Assembly (NCBI GenBank): GCA_024235135.1
Contig: JACKMZ010000001.1
Coordinates: 817,001 to 881,000 of the forward strand
Source of the DNA: Gammaproteobacteria bacterium
GTDB taxonomy: Bacteria > Pseudomonadota > Gammaproteobacteria > Competibacterales > Competibacteraceae
DNA length: 64,000 bases
Direction: 5' to 3'
Below, piece after piece: positions 34,924 through 44,467 of the stretch. Each line of letters opens with the position of its first letter. Within the stretch, counting starts at the first letter, position 1. The notes under the pieces were generated by a model, which was not told the origin of the DNA, searched no databases, and saw only the letters and a program-made list of their open reading frames with translations. The translations under genes and the position numbers were made by a program.

Positions 34924-36465
34924 ATGTCCGTACCCAGTCTGTTACTCAAACAGTTGTACAACTTTTCCAGCCTGCGAAATACCGAGCACGGTGTTCAATT
35001 TTCCGTCAAAAACCGCTTGAGCAATACCTGCGTGATTGGTTTGAACAGCGTCTCCATCGATGGCGAGGAGCTACCCCGAGAAGAATTACTCATCGAGGTC
35101 GGCGACGACGAGGCCATGCCCTTGGTCAAGGTCACGCCCGAGGCGCCGCTCGACTTTCCCTTGGGGCAAACGATTTGCTTTTTGACCAATCTGCCATCGC
35201 TTGGAGAAGGCAAGCATAAGGTTCGGGTGGTTTTCGATACCGATCCGTTCGGGGAACTGAAGCTCGAAGTGGAAGATGCCATATCCCGGTTAAAATACGA
35301 AATTCCAGAAATTCCGCGTGATGACGTCGATGACTACAGCGCCGAAATCATCCGGAAACGCCAACAGTTCGTGGAGGAATATGCGGGCGTACCGCTGCAA
35401 CACATCAGCCAGTATTCCTTCGATCCTCATGTGACGGCGGGCAATCTGGAAAACTTCGTCGGTGTCGCTCAGATTCCCCTGGGTGTCGCCGGCCCGCTGC
35501 GGGTGAACGGGGAACATGCCAAGGGCAATTTCCTGATTCCGATGGCGACGTCCGAGGGCACCCTGGTCGCTTCTTACAATCGTGGCATCAAGCTGCTCAA
35601 TCTGTGCGGCGGGGTCAAAAGTACGGTCGTGGCGGACGCCATGCAACGAGCGCCGGTCTTCGTGTTTGACGATGCCCGCGCCGCCCGCGATTTCGAAACC
35701 TGGGTGCAAGAAAACCTCCCCACCCTGCGGGAAGAGGCCGAAGCCACCTCCAGTGTGGCCAAGCTGAAGTACATCGATATTTTTCTGGCCAGCAAATTCG
35801 CCTATCTGCGTTTCAATTTCACGACCGGCGACGCGGCCGGGCAAAATATGGTGGGTCGAGCCACTTTTGCCGCCTGCAGTTGGATATTGGATCACTATGC
35901 GGGCATCCGCCATTTTTATCTGGAATCCAATTTTGCCACCGACAAGAAGGCGTCACAGATCAATACCATGCGTACCCGCGGTAAACGGGTGATCGCGGAG
36001 GCCGTGATCAAACGCGATATCCTCATCCAACGCATGCGCGTGGAGCCTGAAATGCTGACTTATCACAACGCGGTGGCCAATGTCGGCGCCTTGTTGTCCG
36101 GGGCTAATAACAACGGCGCCCATTCCGCCAATGGCATCACCGCTCTGTTCATCGCCACCGGCCAGGACGTGGCGAATGTGGCGGAATCCTCGGCCGGCAT
36201 TCTGTACACGGAGTTGACGCCGGAGCGGGATCTGTACATTGCCATCACGATTCCTTCCCTGATCGTGGCGATTCACGGGGGCGGCACCAAGTTGCCAACC
36301 CAGAATGAGAGCCTGCGCATACTGGGGTGCCAAGGCCGCGGTTCGGTCAACAAGCTGGCGGAAATCATTGGTGGCGTGGTGCTGGCCGGGGAGTTGTCCC
36401 TGGCCTCGGCCATTTCCTCTTCGGATTGGGTTTCCAGTCACGAGAAATACGGACGCAACCGCTGA
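34924..36465 (+). CDS. hydroxymethylglutaryl-CoA reductase, class I-like, with N-terminal extra domain
   Basis: 513 residues. The catalytic domain spans about 130-513 with class I landmarks: Glu in PMATSEGTLVAS, Lys in FATDKKASQIN, Asp in ATGQDVANVAESS, and the C-terminal His in SDWVSSHEKYGRNR. NADPH-region segment DAAGQNMVGRATF is present. It would reduce HMG-CoA to mevalonate. The first 115 residues are not part of the usual enzyme: a beta-rich domain (SVKNRLSNTCVIGLNSVSIDGEELPREEL...GEGKHKVRVVFDTDPFG), which faintly resembles DUF6379/C-deglycosidase beta-subunit folds. No membrane segment. Strong ribosome binding site. Unexpected beside the MEP gene ispE in the same window. Confidence 0.92.
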   Translation: MSVPSLLLKQLYNFSSLRNTEHGVQFSVKNRLSNTCVIGLNSVSIDGEELPREELLIEVGDDEAMPLVKVTPEAPLDFPLGQTICFLTNLPSLGEGKHKVRVVFDTDPFGELKLEVEDAISRLKYEIPEIPRDDVDDYSAEIIRKRQQFVEEYAGVPLQHISQYSFDPHVTAGNLENFVGVAQIPLGVAGPLRVNGEHAKGNFLIPMATSEGTLVASYNRGIKLLNLCGGVKSTVVADAMQRAPVFVFDDARAARDFETWVQENLPTLREEAEATSSVAKLKYIDIFLASKFAYLRFNFTTGDAAGQNMVGRATFAACSWILDHYAGIRHFYLESNFATDKKASQINTMRTRGKRVIAEAVIKRDILIQRMRVEPEMLTYHNAVANVGALLSGANNNGAHSANGITALFIATGQDVANVAESSAGILYTELTPERDLYIAITIPSLIVAIHGGGTKLPTQNESLRILGCQGRGSVNKLAEIIGGVVLAGELSLASAISSSDWVSSHEKYGRNR

Positions 36466-36624
36466 AAGAGTCGGCCATCCTTCTCTACTTGCCGGCCCGG
36501 CGGATCGATCCCGGTCCTGCCGGCGAGCCGCTCCCGCGGTCGTGGATCGCCCCGTTGTCAGCCAGGGACGGCCGAATGCTCGGGCCAGCGATCGCGGCGT
36601 GCGCAGCGTTGCCTTTGCCCAGAA

Positions 36625-39273
36625 CTACAGAGGTAGACTGACTCTCACCAGACCGGGATCATCGGTCTCCGCCTTGACTACGAAGCCCAAGGCTCTATTC
36701 AACTTGAGCATGGATTCGTTCTCCCGCAGTACCTCGCCATACAATTCGCGAATGCCGCGCTTACGTGCGTATTCGATGATGCAGCGCATCAGCATGGGGC
36801 CCAGTCCCAAGCCGGTCATCGAGGGGTCCAAGGCGATGGCGTACTCGGCCTTCTCCAGGTCGGGATCGGCGTTGAGCCGCACCACGCCCCATATATCCGC
36901 CTTGCCGGCTACGCCCTCACCGGTCATGACGAAAGCCATTTCCCGATCGTAATCGAGTTGGGTCAGCCGCGCCGCCATATCGTGGCTCAGCTCCTTGATC
37001 GGCTGGAAAAAGCGCAAACGCCGGTCTTCCGGGCGCATCCGTCTTACCATCGCCTGCAGCACGGGTTCGTCCTCGGGAAGAATGGGGCGCATATGGAAAG
37101 TCCGGCCATCCGGCAGGGGGATGGTTCGCTCCAACTCCTTGGGGTAAGGACGGATGGCCAGTCGGCCGGTGGCCTCGCCTTGCGCCGGTGCGATGCTGAT
37201 CACGGCATTGAGCGCCAGGACGCCATTGGCGCCCACCCATAATGGATTGATGTCCAGTTCTACGATTTCCCCCAGGTCGACGATCATTTGCGAGACCTTG
37301 ATCAGGGTCAGGGCGACGCCATCCAAATCGGCGGGCCGGCCTGGGCTGGATTTCAATACTGAATACAGCCGGGTGCGGCTCATGAGTTCGTGCGCCAGAT
37401 GCATGTTCAAATGGGGCAGTGCATAGGCAATGTCGTTAATGACCTGGCTTTCCATGCCGCCGTGTCCGAATAGCAGTACCGGAGTCGAACCGAAAAGGCG
37501 CCCCGTGCGTACGCCGATGATCACCTCGTACGCACTGTGGCGGGCCAGCATGGGCTGTACGGCGAAACCTTCGATGCGGGCATCGGGAGTCCAGTGTTGG
37601 ACCCGACGTAGTACGGCGGAGGCGGCGGCCAATACTTCCTCCGGCGTATCCAAGGCCAGGGCGAACCCCCCCACGGCAGCCCGGTCCGGCACGTCGGGGG
37701 AAAGAATCTTCAGGGCGACGTTGCCACCCAGTTCCTCCGCCTTGTCGGCGGCCTCGCTGGGACTGCGGGCAACGCGGGTGGTGACCATGGGAATATCGTA
37801 GGCCGCCAATAATTCGCTGGCCTCTTCGACATTCAGCCGATCGCGACCCGTGTCCAGGGCCTGCTGGATGATGCCGCGCGCCTTCGGCAAATCCGGGGTG
37901 AACTCGGTGGGGATGGAAGGCGGAGTTTCCATCAACAAGTCCTGATTGCGTCGATATTCCGTGATGCCGACGAACGATCGCGCCGCCTCGTCAGGCGTGC
38001 TATAGGTGGCGATACCCGCCTCGCGGAACAACTGCCGACTAGGCGCGGTAGAAGAGCTGCCGACCCAACTGACCATGACCAGCCGCCGGCTGTTGGCGAC
38101 GCGCGCCACGATGGCCCGCGCCACGGCCTCGTTGACGGTGGACGTGCCGGGAATATGGACGATCAGCAAGCCGTCCACTCCGGGTTCCTTGAGAAGCAAA
38201 TCCAGGGCTTTTTCGTATTCTTGGGGTCCTGCGTTGTCGCCCAGATCGACCGGGTTTTCCGTATGTGACAGAGGCGGGCATAGGAGCTTCAACGCTTCCC
38301 GCGTGGCGTTGGCCAATGGCGCCAGTACGCCACCTTGGCGCCGCAACATGTCGCTGGCCAGCAAGCTGGTGCTCCGGCTGTTGCCGAGGATGAGCAGACG
38401 GTTCTGGTGCAGGGGCTTGGCATTGGCGAGTGTTTCCACCGAATTGAACAGGCTCTCGATGGTCTCCACTCGCAACAAACCGGCGCGGCGGAAGGCAGCG
38501 TCGTAGATGGCATCCTCGACCCGTCCTTCATCATAGCTGCGTGGCTTGAGTACGATGACGGGTTTGACGCGCGCGGCGACCCGAGCGGCGGACATGAATT
38601 TGCGCGGATTGCGGATGCGTTCCAGATAAATCAGGATGGAATGGGTCTGATTGTCCTGCGCCAGATAATCCAGCATGTCGCTGAAATCCACATCCAACCG
38701 GGCGCCCAGCGAGACCATATGGGAAAAACCGACGTTGCGGCCTTCCGCCCAGTTGATCAGCGCCCGCATGATCGCCGAGGATTGGGTCAGCAGACCGATG
38801 GAACCGGGTATGAGCGGCTTGACGCTGAGCGTGGCGTTGATGTGGTGGCTGGGAACGGCCATGCCCAGGCGGTCAGGTCCCAGAATACGCAGTAGGTGGG
38901 GTTTCGCCGCATTGAGCATGGACTGTCTGAGCTCAGCGTCGACCGGCTGGCTGCTTTTCATCAGTACGTCGCTGAGCAGCATCACGGCGCGTGTCCCCCG
39001 CTTACCCAGGGCGCTGATCAAGGAGGGGCCTTCGGCGAAGGGGGTCGCCAGTATGGCCAAGTCGGGTGCTTCCGGCAGACTGTCCACGTCCTTATAGGTG
39101 AGCACCCCGGATACGGCGCGTCGATGGGGATTGACGGGCATCACCGGGCCTTGAAATCCCGCCTTGATCAGATTCAGCAGCAACACCGCATCCGGACCGT
39201 TGTCCGCTTTGTCGTGACCGAACAGGGCGATGGAGCGGGGCCTGAACATGTATTTGAGATTTCGGATAGTCAT
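36625..39273 (-). CDS. acyl-CoA ligase (NDP-forming-like)/GNAT acetyltransferase fusion
   Basis: 882 residues. Domains in order: CoA-binding Rossmann (about 5-130, MFRPRSIALFGHDKADNGPD), succinyl-CoA-ligase-like flavodoxin region (to about 450), ATP-grasp (about 470-690, with GNVALKILSPDVPDRA and VAVGG-like segment AVGGFALAL), and a C-terminal GNAT domain (about 710-882, MRPEDRRLRFFQP...GLGLGPMLMRCIIEYARKRG). This is the architecture of Pat/PatZ protein lysine acetyltransferases, which acetylate acyl-CoA synthetases and other enzymes; the ligase part usually lacks ligase activity. It may regulate the acyl-CoA ligases in this window (inference). Confidence 0.9.
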   Translation of the reverse strand: MTIRNLKYMFRPRSIALFGHDKADNGPDAVLLLNLIKAGFQGPVMPVNPHRRAVSGVLTYKDVDSLPEAPDLAILATPFAEGPSLISALGKRGTRAVMLLSDVLMKSSQPVDAELRQSMLNAAKPHLLRILGPDRLGMAVPSHHINATLSVKPLIPGSIGLLTQSSAIMRALINWAEGRNVGFSHMVSLGARLDVDFSDMLDYLAQDNQTHSILIYLERIRNPRKFMSAARVAARVKPVIVLKPRSYDEGRVEDAIYDAAFRRAGLLRVETIESLFNSVETLANAKPLHQNRLLILGNSRSTSLLASDMLRRQGGVLAPLANATREALKLLCPPLSHTENPVDLGDNAGPQEYEKALDLLLKEPGVDGLLIVHIPGTSTVNEAVARAIVARVANSRRLVMVSWVGSSSTAPSRQLFREAGIATYSTPDEAARSFVGITEYRRNQDLLMETPPSIPTEFTPDLPKARGIIQQALDTGRDRLNVEEASELLAAYDIPMVTTRVARSPSEAADKAEELGGNVALKILSPDVPDRAAVGGFALALDTPEEVLAAASAVLRRVQHWTPDARIEGFAVQPMLARHSAYEVIIGVRTGRLFGSTPVLLFGHGGMESQVINDIAYALPHLNMHLAHELMSRTRLYSVLKSSPGRPADLDGVALTLIKVSQMIVDLGEIVELDINPLWVGANGVLALNAVISIAPAQGEATGRLAIRPYPKELERTIPLPDGRTFHMRPILPEDEPVLQAMVRRMRPEDRRLRFFQPIKELSHDMAARLTQLDYDREMAFVMTGEGVAGKADIWGVVRLNADPDLEKAEYAIALDPSMTGLGLGPMLMRCIIEYARKRGIRELYGEVLRENESMLKLNRALGFVVKAETDDPGLVRVSLPL

Positions 39274-39536
39274 GCGGCAGTCTCTCGTCGTGGAGGGCGG
39301 GGGCTCGGCGGCATCGCGAGCGGTGGGTCGGAACCGGCCGCCAATCGATGATCTTCACGGGGCCGAATGCCCGTGGCCGGACAGTACGGCATAGCGTTGC
39401 TTCAAGCGATTGTTTTATCCGGTAAATGCATGAAGTGAAATGCTTTTAGTGTGTTTGTTCTAGATTTTTCTGATACGGTTTCTCATACAGGAATACGGTT
39501 AATTGTAACCGGATACCGAGTTATAGGGTGGTGTCA

Positions 39537-39785
39537 ATGAATAAGGAACAAATCCGGGAAACGATTTTCAATGTGTTGCATGAAATCGCTCCCGAAGGTG
39601 ACGTACAGACCATCGATCCAGATCGCAGTTTTCACGATCAGCTGGAAGTGGATTCGATTGATTTTCTACGCTTGATGATGGCGCTGGAACAGACCTTGGG
39701 CATCGAGATTTTCGACTTCGATTATCCAAAGCTTTCCACGCTACGTGGTTGCGAAGACTATCTGGCGGCAAAACTCGCTGCTTGA
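39537..39785 (+). CDS. acyl carrier protein
   Basis: 82 residues from ATG 39537 (GGGTGG upstream). Phosphopantetheine serine in LEVDSIDFLRLMMALE, typical of carrier proteins with a DSxxF motif. Acidic and helical. It is not the housekeeping AcpP (DSLDTVE-type), so it probably serves a specialised pathway, perhaps with the acyl reductase-like protein or the downstream NAD(P)-binding protein. No phosphopantetheinyl transferase gene is in view. Confidence 0.9.
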   Translation: MNKEQIRETIFNVLHEIAPEGDVQTIDPDRSFHDQLEVDSIDFLRLMMALEQTLGIEIFDFDYPKLSTLRGCEDYLAAKLAA

Positions 39786-39912
39786 GCGGGCACGATCCGT
39801 TCGCGTTTTCGCGGTCCCGCGACTCCGACGTGTGGGCGTGCGCGTGGGGAAGGGAAGGGTGTTGCGCCCGTCGCGCCCGTCATTCATGAGCAGCCGGTAG
39901 GAGATCTTGACG

Positions 39913-40881
39913 ATGCAGACCCTTTGTATTCTGGGAGGGACGGGTTTTGTCGGTCAGCGTTTGGTGAGCCATCTGGCCAACGCAGGATATCGCTTGCGGG
40001 TGATTACGCGCCACCGCCACCGCCACCGTGAATTGCTGGTGATGCCCCGCGTTACCCTGATTGAGACGGACGGTCACGATGCCGAAACGTTAAAAGCGCA
40101 ATTCGCCGGTTGTGCCGCCGTTATCAATCTAATAGGCCGACTCAATGGTACAGCGGCGGAATTCCGGAGGGCGCACGTCGAGTTGCCGGGCCTCGTAGCG
40201 ACCCTGGCTGGCCAAGCGAAGGTGCCACGTTTGCTGCATATGAGTGCCTTGGGTGCGGATGCCGAGCACGGTCCCAGCCTTTATCTGCGTTCCAAGGGCG
40301 AGGGCGAACGGGCGGTGCGGGCGGTTCCGGAATTAAAGACCACCCTATTCAGACCGTCGGTGATCTTCGGACCCGACGATGGGCTTTTTCAACGGTTCGC
40401 TACTCTGCTCGGGCTCAGCCCGATTCTGCCCCTGGCTTGTCCCCAAGCCCGGATCGCACCGGTCTTCGTCGACGACGTGGTCAGCGCCTTTGCCTTGGCG
40501 CTGGATAATCCCGCCACATTCGGCCAAACCTTGGAATTGTGCGGACCTCGTAGCTACACGCTGCGGGAGTTGGTGACGTACACGGCCGAACTCATCGGCC
40601 GTCGCACCTGGATCGTGAATCTACCGGATGGGTTGGCCCGCCTGCAGGCGCGGATACTCACGTATTTTCCGGGGCAGCCGTTCACCTTGGACAACTACCG
40701 ATCGCTGCAGGTGGATAGCGTTTGCCACGGCAATGGTCTGGAAACCCTGGGTATCGTTCCGCAATCCGTCGAATCCGTCATGCCGGCTTATTTTGCCGGA
40801 CAACTCTCCCGCGCCGTGCGCTACCACGATTACCGCCTCGTTGCCCGTCACGACTCCCAATCGGCGTCAGGGAGTCATTAA
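39913..40881 (+). CDS. NDUFA9-like NAD(P)-binding SDR
   Basis: 322 residues from ATG 39913 (GGAG nine bases upstream). N-terminal LCILGGTGFVGQRLVSHLANAGYRLRVITR gives the GGTGFVG nucleotide-binding loop, then VINLIGRL, LLHMSALGADAEHGPSLYLRSKGEGE and FRPSVIFGPDD. This is the atypical SDR family of the complex I NDUFA9 subunit, common as a stand-alone gene in proteobacteria; it binds NAD(P) and lacks a clear YxxxK pair (YLRSK is the closest). A run of His/Arg codons encodes RHRHRHR. The last 15 bases overlap the end of the convergent peptidase gene. Confidence 0.85.
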   Translation: MQTLCILGGTGFVGQRLVSHLANAGYRLRVITRHRHRHRELLVMPRVTLIETDGHDAETLKAQFAGCAAVINLIGRLNGTAAEFRRAHVELPGLVATLAGQAKVPRLLHMSALGADAEHGPSLYLRSKGEGERAVRAVPELKTTLFRPSVIFGPDDGLFQRFATLLGLSPILPLACPQARIAPVFVDDVVSAFALALDNPATFGQTLELCGPRSYTLRELVTYTAELIGRRTWIVNLPDGLARLQARILTYFPGQPFTLDNYRSLQVDSVCHGNGLETLGIVPQSVESVMPAYFAGQLSRAVRYHDYRLVARHDSQSASGSH

Positions 40882-42009
40882 CGTTTGCAGCCGTGCGGAC
40901 CGGGCCTCCGGTGGCAGCGCGGCCAATTCCTCCACCGCGGTATGGAAGGCGACGACATTCCTCCCCGTCTGCTCGAACAAGATTTCGAAGGCGGGGACGA
41001 AATCGGTATAGGCACCGAGCGCGGCCAGCTTGGCGTTGTTCAGATCCTGCGCGAACCAATTGTCGTAACCCGCGTAGCCATTCCAGCTTGATTTCAACTG
41101 CCGATAACGATCCTGCAGGTCGCTGAACAAGCGCGCCTTACCGGCCAGTTTCTCCGTGTCATCCTTGTTCGAGGCGTATAAACGCGCTAATTCGTCCCGT
41201 GTCCTCAGGGCCAGTTTCAGGAACTCGGATTGATGGGCTTGGTAACTGTCGTATTCCGCCAGATCGGTCGCGGTACCGTAACGGCCTAGCCACAGGCGGG
41301 TGCCCAGGCGTCCTACGGCAGTGGCGTACGATTCATTGAACACCGTATCGCCTGGAACGAACAGCCGTTGATGGGCGAGTTCATGGAAAATCAATTCGGC
41401 GAGCCGGCCGTTGGGCCAATACACGAAGGTATTGAGCAAGGGATCGTCGAACCACCCCAGCGTGGAAAAGGCCGGCACGTTGGCGACGTAGACATCATCG
41501 CCCTGCGCCCGTAAGGTATCGGCGAGGTGCAAGGCGGCGGTCGCGTCGAAATAGCCGCGATAACTGACACAGCCGACCAGGGGAAAACACCATTGCCGTG
41601 GTTGGAGGGATAGCGCGGGCGCGGCGAAAACGCTGCGCACCACGTAGGGCCGGTGAAGATCGACATAATTCCGGTAGCTGCCGTTGTCGGGCAAGCCCAG
41701 TTCCTGACTAGCGAAATCACGCAATGCATCGGCGGTAGTCAGTCGGGACGTCAGCTTGGGATCTGTCGCGGGGTCGTGGAGCAGATCGGAAACGGGCCTG
41801 CGGCTTTGCAGAATCCGCCACTGACCCCCGATGGCTTGTCCGTAATAGGCCAGATCGGTACAGCCCGTCAGCATCAACAACAAGACACCCAGGCTCAGGA
41901 CGGGAAGTAGCGGATTACCCCGATTCAATGGCGTAGAGACAGGGCATACCGGCGAGTGTGGCATGGTGAGCGTTATCCCGTCGTATTGCCCACTGACGGC
42001 GCGTTTCAT
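40867..42009 (-). CDS. lipoprotein aminopeptidase-like zinc peptidase (COG4324-like)
   Basis: 380 residues from the first ATG; a start at 41964 (MPHSPVCPVS) would give a shorter leader. Lipobox LLMLTGC after a hydrophobic stretch. Zinc motif HELAHQ in LIFHELAHQRLFVPGD, with a downstream Glu in NESYATAVGRLG. This fits the predicted aminopeptidase family COG4324, poorly characterised lipoproteins widely found in gammaproteobacteria. Substrate unknown. Confidence 0.82.
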   Translation of the reverse strand: MKRAVSGQYDGITLTMPHSPVCPVSTPLNRGNPLLPVLSLGVLLLMLTGCTDLAYYGQAIGGQWRILQSRRPVSDLLHDPATDPKLTSRLTTADALRDFASQELGLPDNGSYRNYVDLHRPYVVRSVFAAPALSLQPRQWCFPLVGCVSYRGYFDATAALHLADTLRAQGDDVYVANVPAFSTLGWFDDPLLNTFVYWPNGRLAELIFHELAHQRLFVPGDTVFNESYATAVGRLGTRLWLGRYGTATDLAEYDSYQAHQSEFLKLALRTRDELARLYASNKDDTEKLAGKARLFSDLQDRYRQLKSSWNGYAGYDNWFAQDLNNAKLAALGAYTDFVPAFEILFEQTGRNVVAFHTAVEELAALPPEARSARLQTLMTP

Positions 42010-42195
42010 GTATATCTCATGAGTAAAAGCTTATTATGTAATCGTAGGTCCAGGCGCTCCGTGTGACGGCCGGGATCGCGAAGTTGAGAACGAAATCGGC
42101 TAATGACGCTTATCCAAGGCGATTCAATGACGTAACCCCGTGTTCAGGACATCTGACAATTTCGGTTCCGAGCTGACTCTCTTGAGATTTTTTGG

Positions 42196-43062
42196 ATGTT
42201 CTCACGCATGATGTGCTATACCCTACCAATGCCTGAAGTGACTGCGAGCGGCTTGGATTGCAATGCCAGGGATGAGGTGGTTGAGCGAACGCTAACGATG
42301 GTATCTCGTTCGACGAAGGCATGGCAGATGCGCCTTGAAGATATAGAAAAAGAAAATCCATCCATCCTGAGACTGCTGGCAGAGGAAACGATTCGCCGGA
42401 TATACGACTATGAGGGTGGTGACTACCCCATTTCCTGGCTGCGGGGCATACACGCCGATTTCATCAACGCCATCAATACCTGGGCGGGCGGGTGCCTCAA
42501 TACCGTCAGCAAGCGCGAGGCGTTGAAAGCGGCGATCAAGGACGTCATCTTAGCTATTCGTGAAGGCGAGATCGGTGAGCGTTCCATTGAGAGCATGGAA
42601 AGAATCCACGAGTTGCTGGTTACCGTCAACGTCATCAATGAAGCCCTGAATTACATCTATGACGTCATGGGCCAGGAGATTCTGGATCATGCCATCAAGC
42701 AGATTTACAACCTGAAAAAAGTCACCGAGTGGAAGCGGCGGATGCTCCGGGGTTCGCAATTGACGCCCAAAGAGGTCTCCAGCGGAAATGACATCATGAC
42801 CGAAGATGAGATCAATGCCGTTACGCCGGAAGCAATCGCGTCGGTTTTGGAGCGACGGATCATGGTCGTCAATCCGTGTCTACTCACCACGGAAGGCCGC
42901 AACGAAATCATTCAAAGCTACAGCTTGCATTGCGAACAACGGGGTTTCGATCGCAACGCCATCATGGAAGGAGGCTTGGCCGAGGCCGCCGAAATGTTGA
43001 ATCAGTTGTTCGAACTCATCGAAGAGACGAAGGCCCAGCGATCAACCGGGCCATCCGCGTAA
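42196..43062 (+). CDS. helical protein of unknown function
   Basis: Up to 288 residues; the start is unsure because neither 42196 nor later ATGs (42208, 42229, 42298) has a good ribosome binding site. The sequence is mostly amphipathic helix with many Glu, Lys and Ile (LEDIEKENPSILRLLAEETIRRIYDYEG, SIESMERIHELLVTVNVINEALNYIYDVM). No signal peptide, no membrane segment, no recognised domain. A middle region EWKRRMLRGSQLTPKEVSSGND could be a linker. It is monocistronic, convergent with ppa, and has no informative neighbour. I do not recognise it. Confidence 0.75.
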   Translation: MFSRMMCYTLPMPEVTASGLDCNARDEVVERTLTMVSRSTKAWQMRLEDIEKENPSILRLLAEETIRRIYDYEGGDYPISWLRGIHADFINAINTWAGGCLNTVSKREALKAAIKDVILAIREGEIGERSIESMERIHELLVTVNVINEALNYIYDVMGQEILDHAIKQIYNLKKVTEWKRRMLRGSQLTPKEVSSGNDIMTEDEINAVTPEAIASVLERRIMVVNPCLLTTEGRNEIIQSYSLHCEQRGFDRNAIMEGGLAEAAEMLNQLFELIEETKAQRSTGPSA

Positions 43063-43112
43063 TCGGTCAGACAGGTGGGGTTGGGGGCGAAACGCCCGAC
43101 CGGGTACGACGC

Positions 43113-43640
43113 TTAACCTTTGTAACGCTGCACGCTCCGGTTAATTTCGGCCGTGGCATCCTCCAGATTTCCCCAACCTTCCAACTTCACCCATTTACCA
43201 CTGTCGAGATCCTTGTAGTGCTCGAAGAAATGGGCGATCTGCTTGAGTAGCATCACAGGCAAATCGTCCAGTGACTCGATATCCCGGTACATTTCGCACT
43301 GTTTCTTGATGGGCACGGCCATCAGTTTGGAGTCGCCGCCGGCTTCGTCGGCCATCTTCAACAGCCCTAGCGGCCGGCAGCGCACCACACAGCCGCTGAC
43401 TAGCGGAAACGGGGTGACGACCAGGACATCGAGAGGATCGCCGTCTTCGCAGAGCGTGTTGGGAATGTAACCGTAGTTGCACGGATAGTGCATCGCCGCG
43501 TTCATGAAACGGTCCACGAACAGTGCGCCGGTATCCTTGTCCACTTCGTACTTGACCGGGTCCGAGTTGGCCGGGATTTCGATGATGACGTTCAGATCGT
43601 TTGGAATATCGCGCCCTGCGTCAACTTTATCTAGGATCAT
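43113..43640 (-). CDS. ppa: inorganic pyrophosphatase
   Basis: 175 residues from ATG 43640 (GGAG eight bases upstream). Family I enzyme with the signature EDGDPLDVLV and other site residues in VIIEIPANSDPVKYEVDKD and NYGYIPNTLCEDG. Hydrolyses pyrophosphate to drive biosynthesis; Mg2+ dependent, cytoplasmic. Divergent from adk. Confidence 0.97.
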   Translation of the reverse strand: MILDKVDAGRDIPNDLNVIIEIPANSDPVKYEVDKDTGALFVDRFMNAAMHYPCNYGYIPNTLCEDGDPLDVLVVTPFPLVSGCVVRCRPLGLLKMADEAGGDSKLMAVPIKKQCEMYRDIESLDDLPVMLLKQIAHFFEHYKDLDSGKWVKLEGWGNLEDATAEINRSVQRYKG

Positions 43641-43877
43641 GAGTTGTCTCCACGCCATACAGAATGGGAAATGAATATGTTACACGATGGCGTGGTCCTT
43701 GCCATCCACACGCCGATCGCATCGGCAGCTCCGCCTGCCGAAGGTTTGCTCCTTGGGGTAACAGTCGAGCTACGATATACTGAAAACTTACGTCAATCGG
43801 CCCTGTTACGATCATCAGCTGCTTCGACGCTGGGCGAAATGGGTGAGATAAGCCCGCAAAAGGGGTGGAAAACTATC

Positions 43878-44456
43878 ATGAGAGTCGTGTTATTAGGTGC
43901 GCCGGGATCAGGTAAGGGTACTCAAGGTAAAGCCGTCGTCGAGAAATATCGCGTTACCGATATAGCGACCGGCGATCTGTTGCGCGCGGAGGTCGCTGCA
44001 GGCACACCGTTGGGACTACAGGTTAAGACGTTGATGGAAACAGGCGAGCTTGTGCCCGACGATATCGTCGTGGGCATGATCAAGGAGCATCTAGCCAAGG
44101 ACGACACCACCAACGGTTTCTTGCTTGATGGATTCCCCCGCGATCTACCGCAGGCCGAGACGCTGGATGCGATGCTCAAGAACATCGGGCAACCGCTGGA
44201 TGTCGTGTTGTTTTTCAAAGTGGACTACGGTGAAATCATGAAGCGTCTGCTGGCCCGGCATCGCGCGGATGATACCGAGGATACGATCCGCCATCGTTTG
44301 GAGATTTACGAGGCTAAGACCAAGCCCTTGATCGATTATTACAAGAACAAAGGATTGATTAGCGAGGTGAACGGCATTGGTGAGATTGCCGACGTATCCC
44401 AGCGTATTTTCACGATCCTCGATGATATTGCCGTCGCCCGTCAGGCACGGAACTGA
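43878..44456 (+). CDS. adk: adenylate kinase, short form
   Basis: 192 residues from ATG 43878. P-loop GAPGSGKGTQ, DIATGDLLRAEV, LLDGFPRDLPQAE, RHRADDTEDTIRHRLEIYEA. The segment where long adenylate kinases carry the LID insertion is short, so this is the short (about 190-residue) form, as in Xanthomonas, not the 214-residue E. coli type. Catalyses ATP + AMP = 2 ADP. Convergent with prmC, with a hairpin between. Confidence 0.96.
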   Translation: MRVVLLGAPGSGKGTQGKAVVEKYRVTDIATGDLLRAEVAAGTPLGLQVKTLMETGELVPDDIVVGMIKEHLAKDDTTNGFLLDGFPRDLPQAETLDAMLKNIGQPLDVVLFFKVDYGEIMKRLLARHRADDTEDTIRHRLEIYEAKTKPLIDYYKNKGLISEVNGIGEIADVSQRIFTILDDIAVARQARN

Positions 44457-44467
44457 TAACGGTTTTC

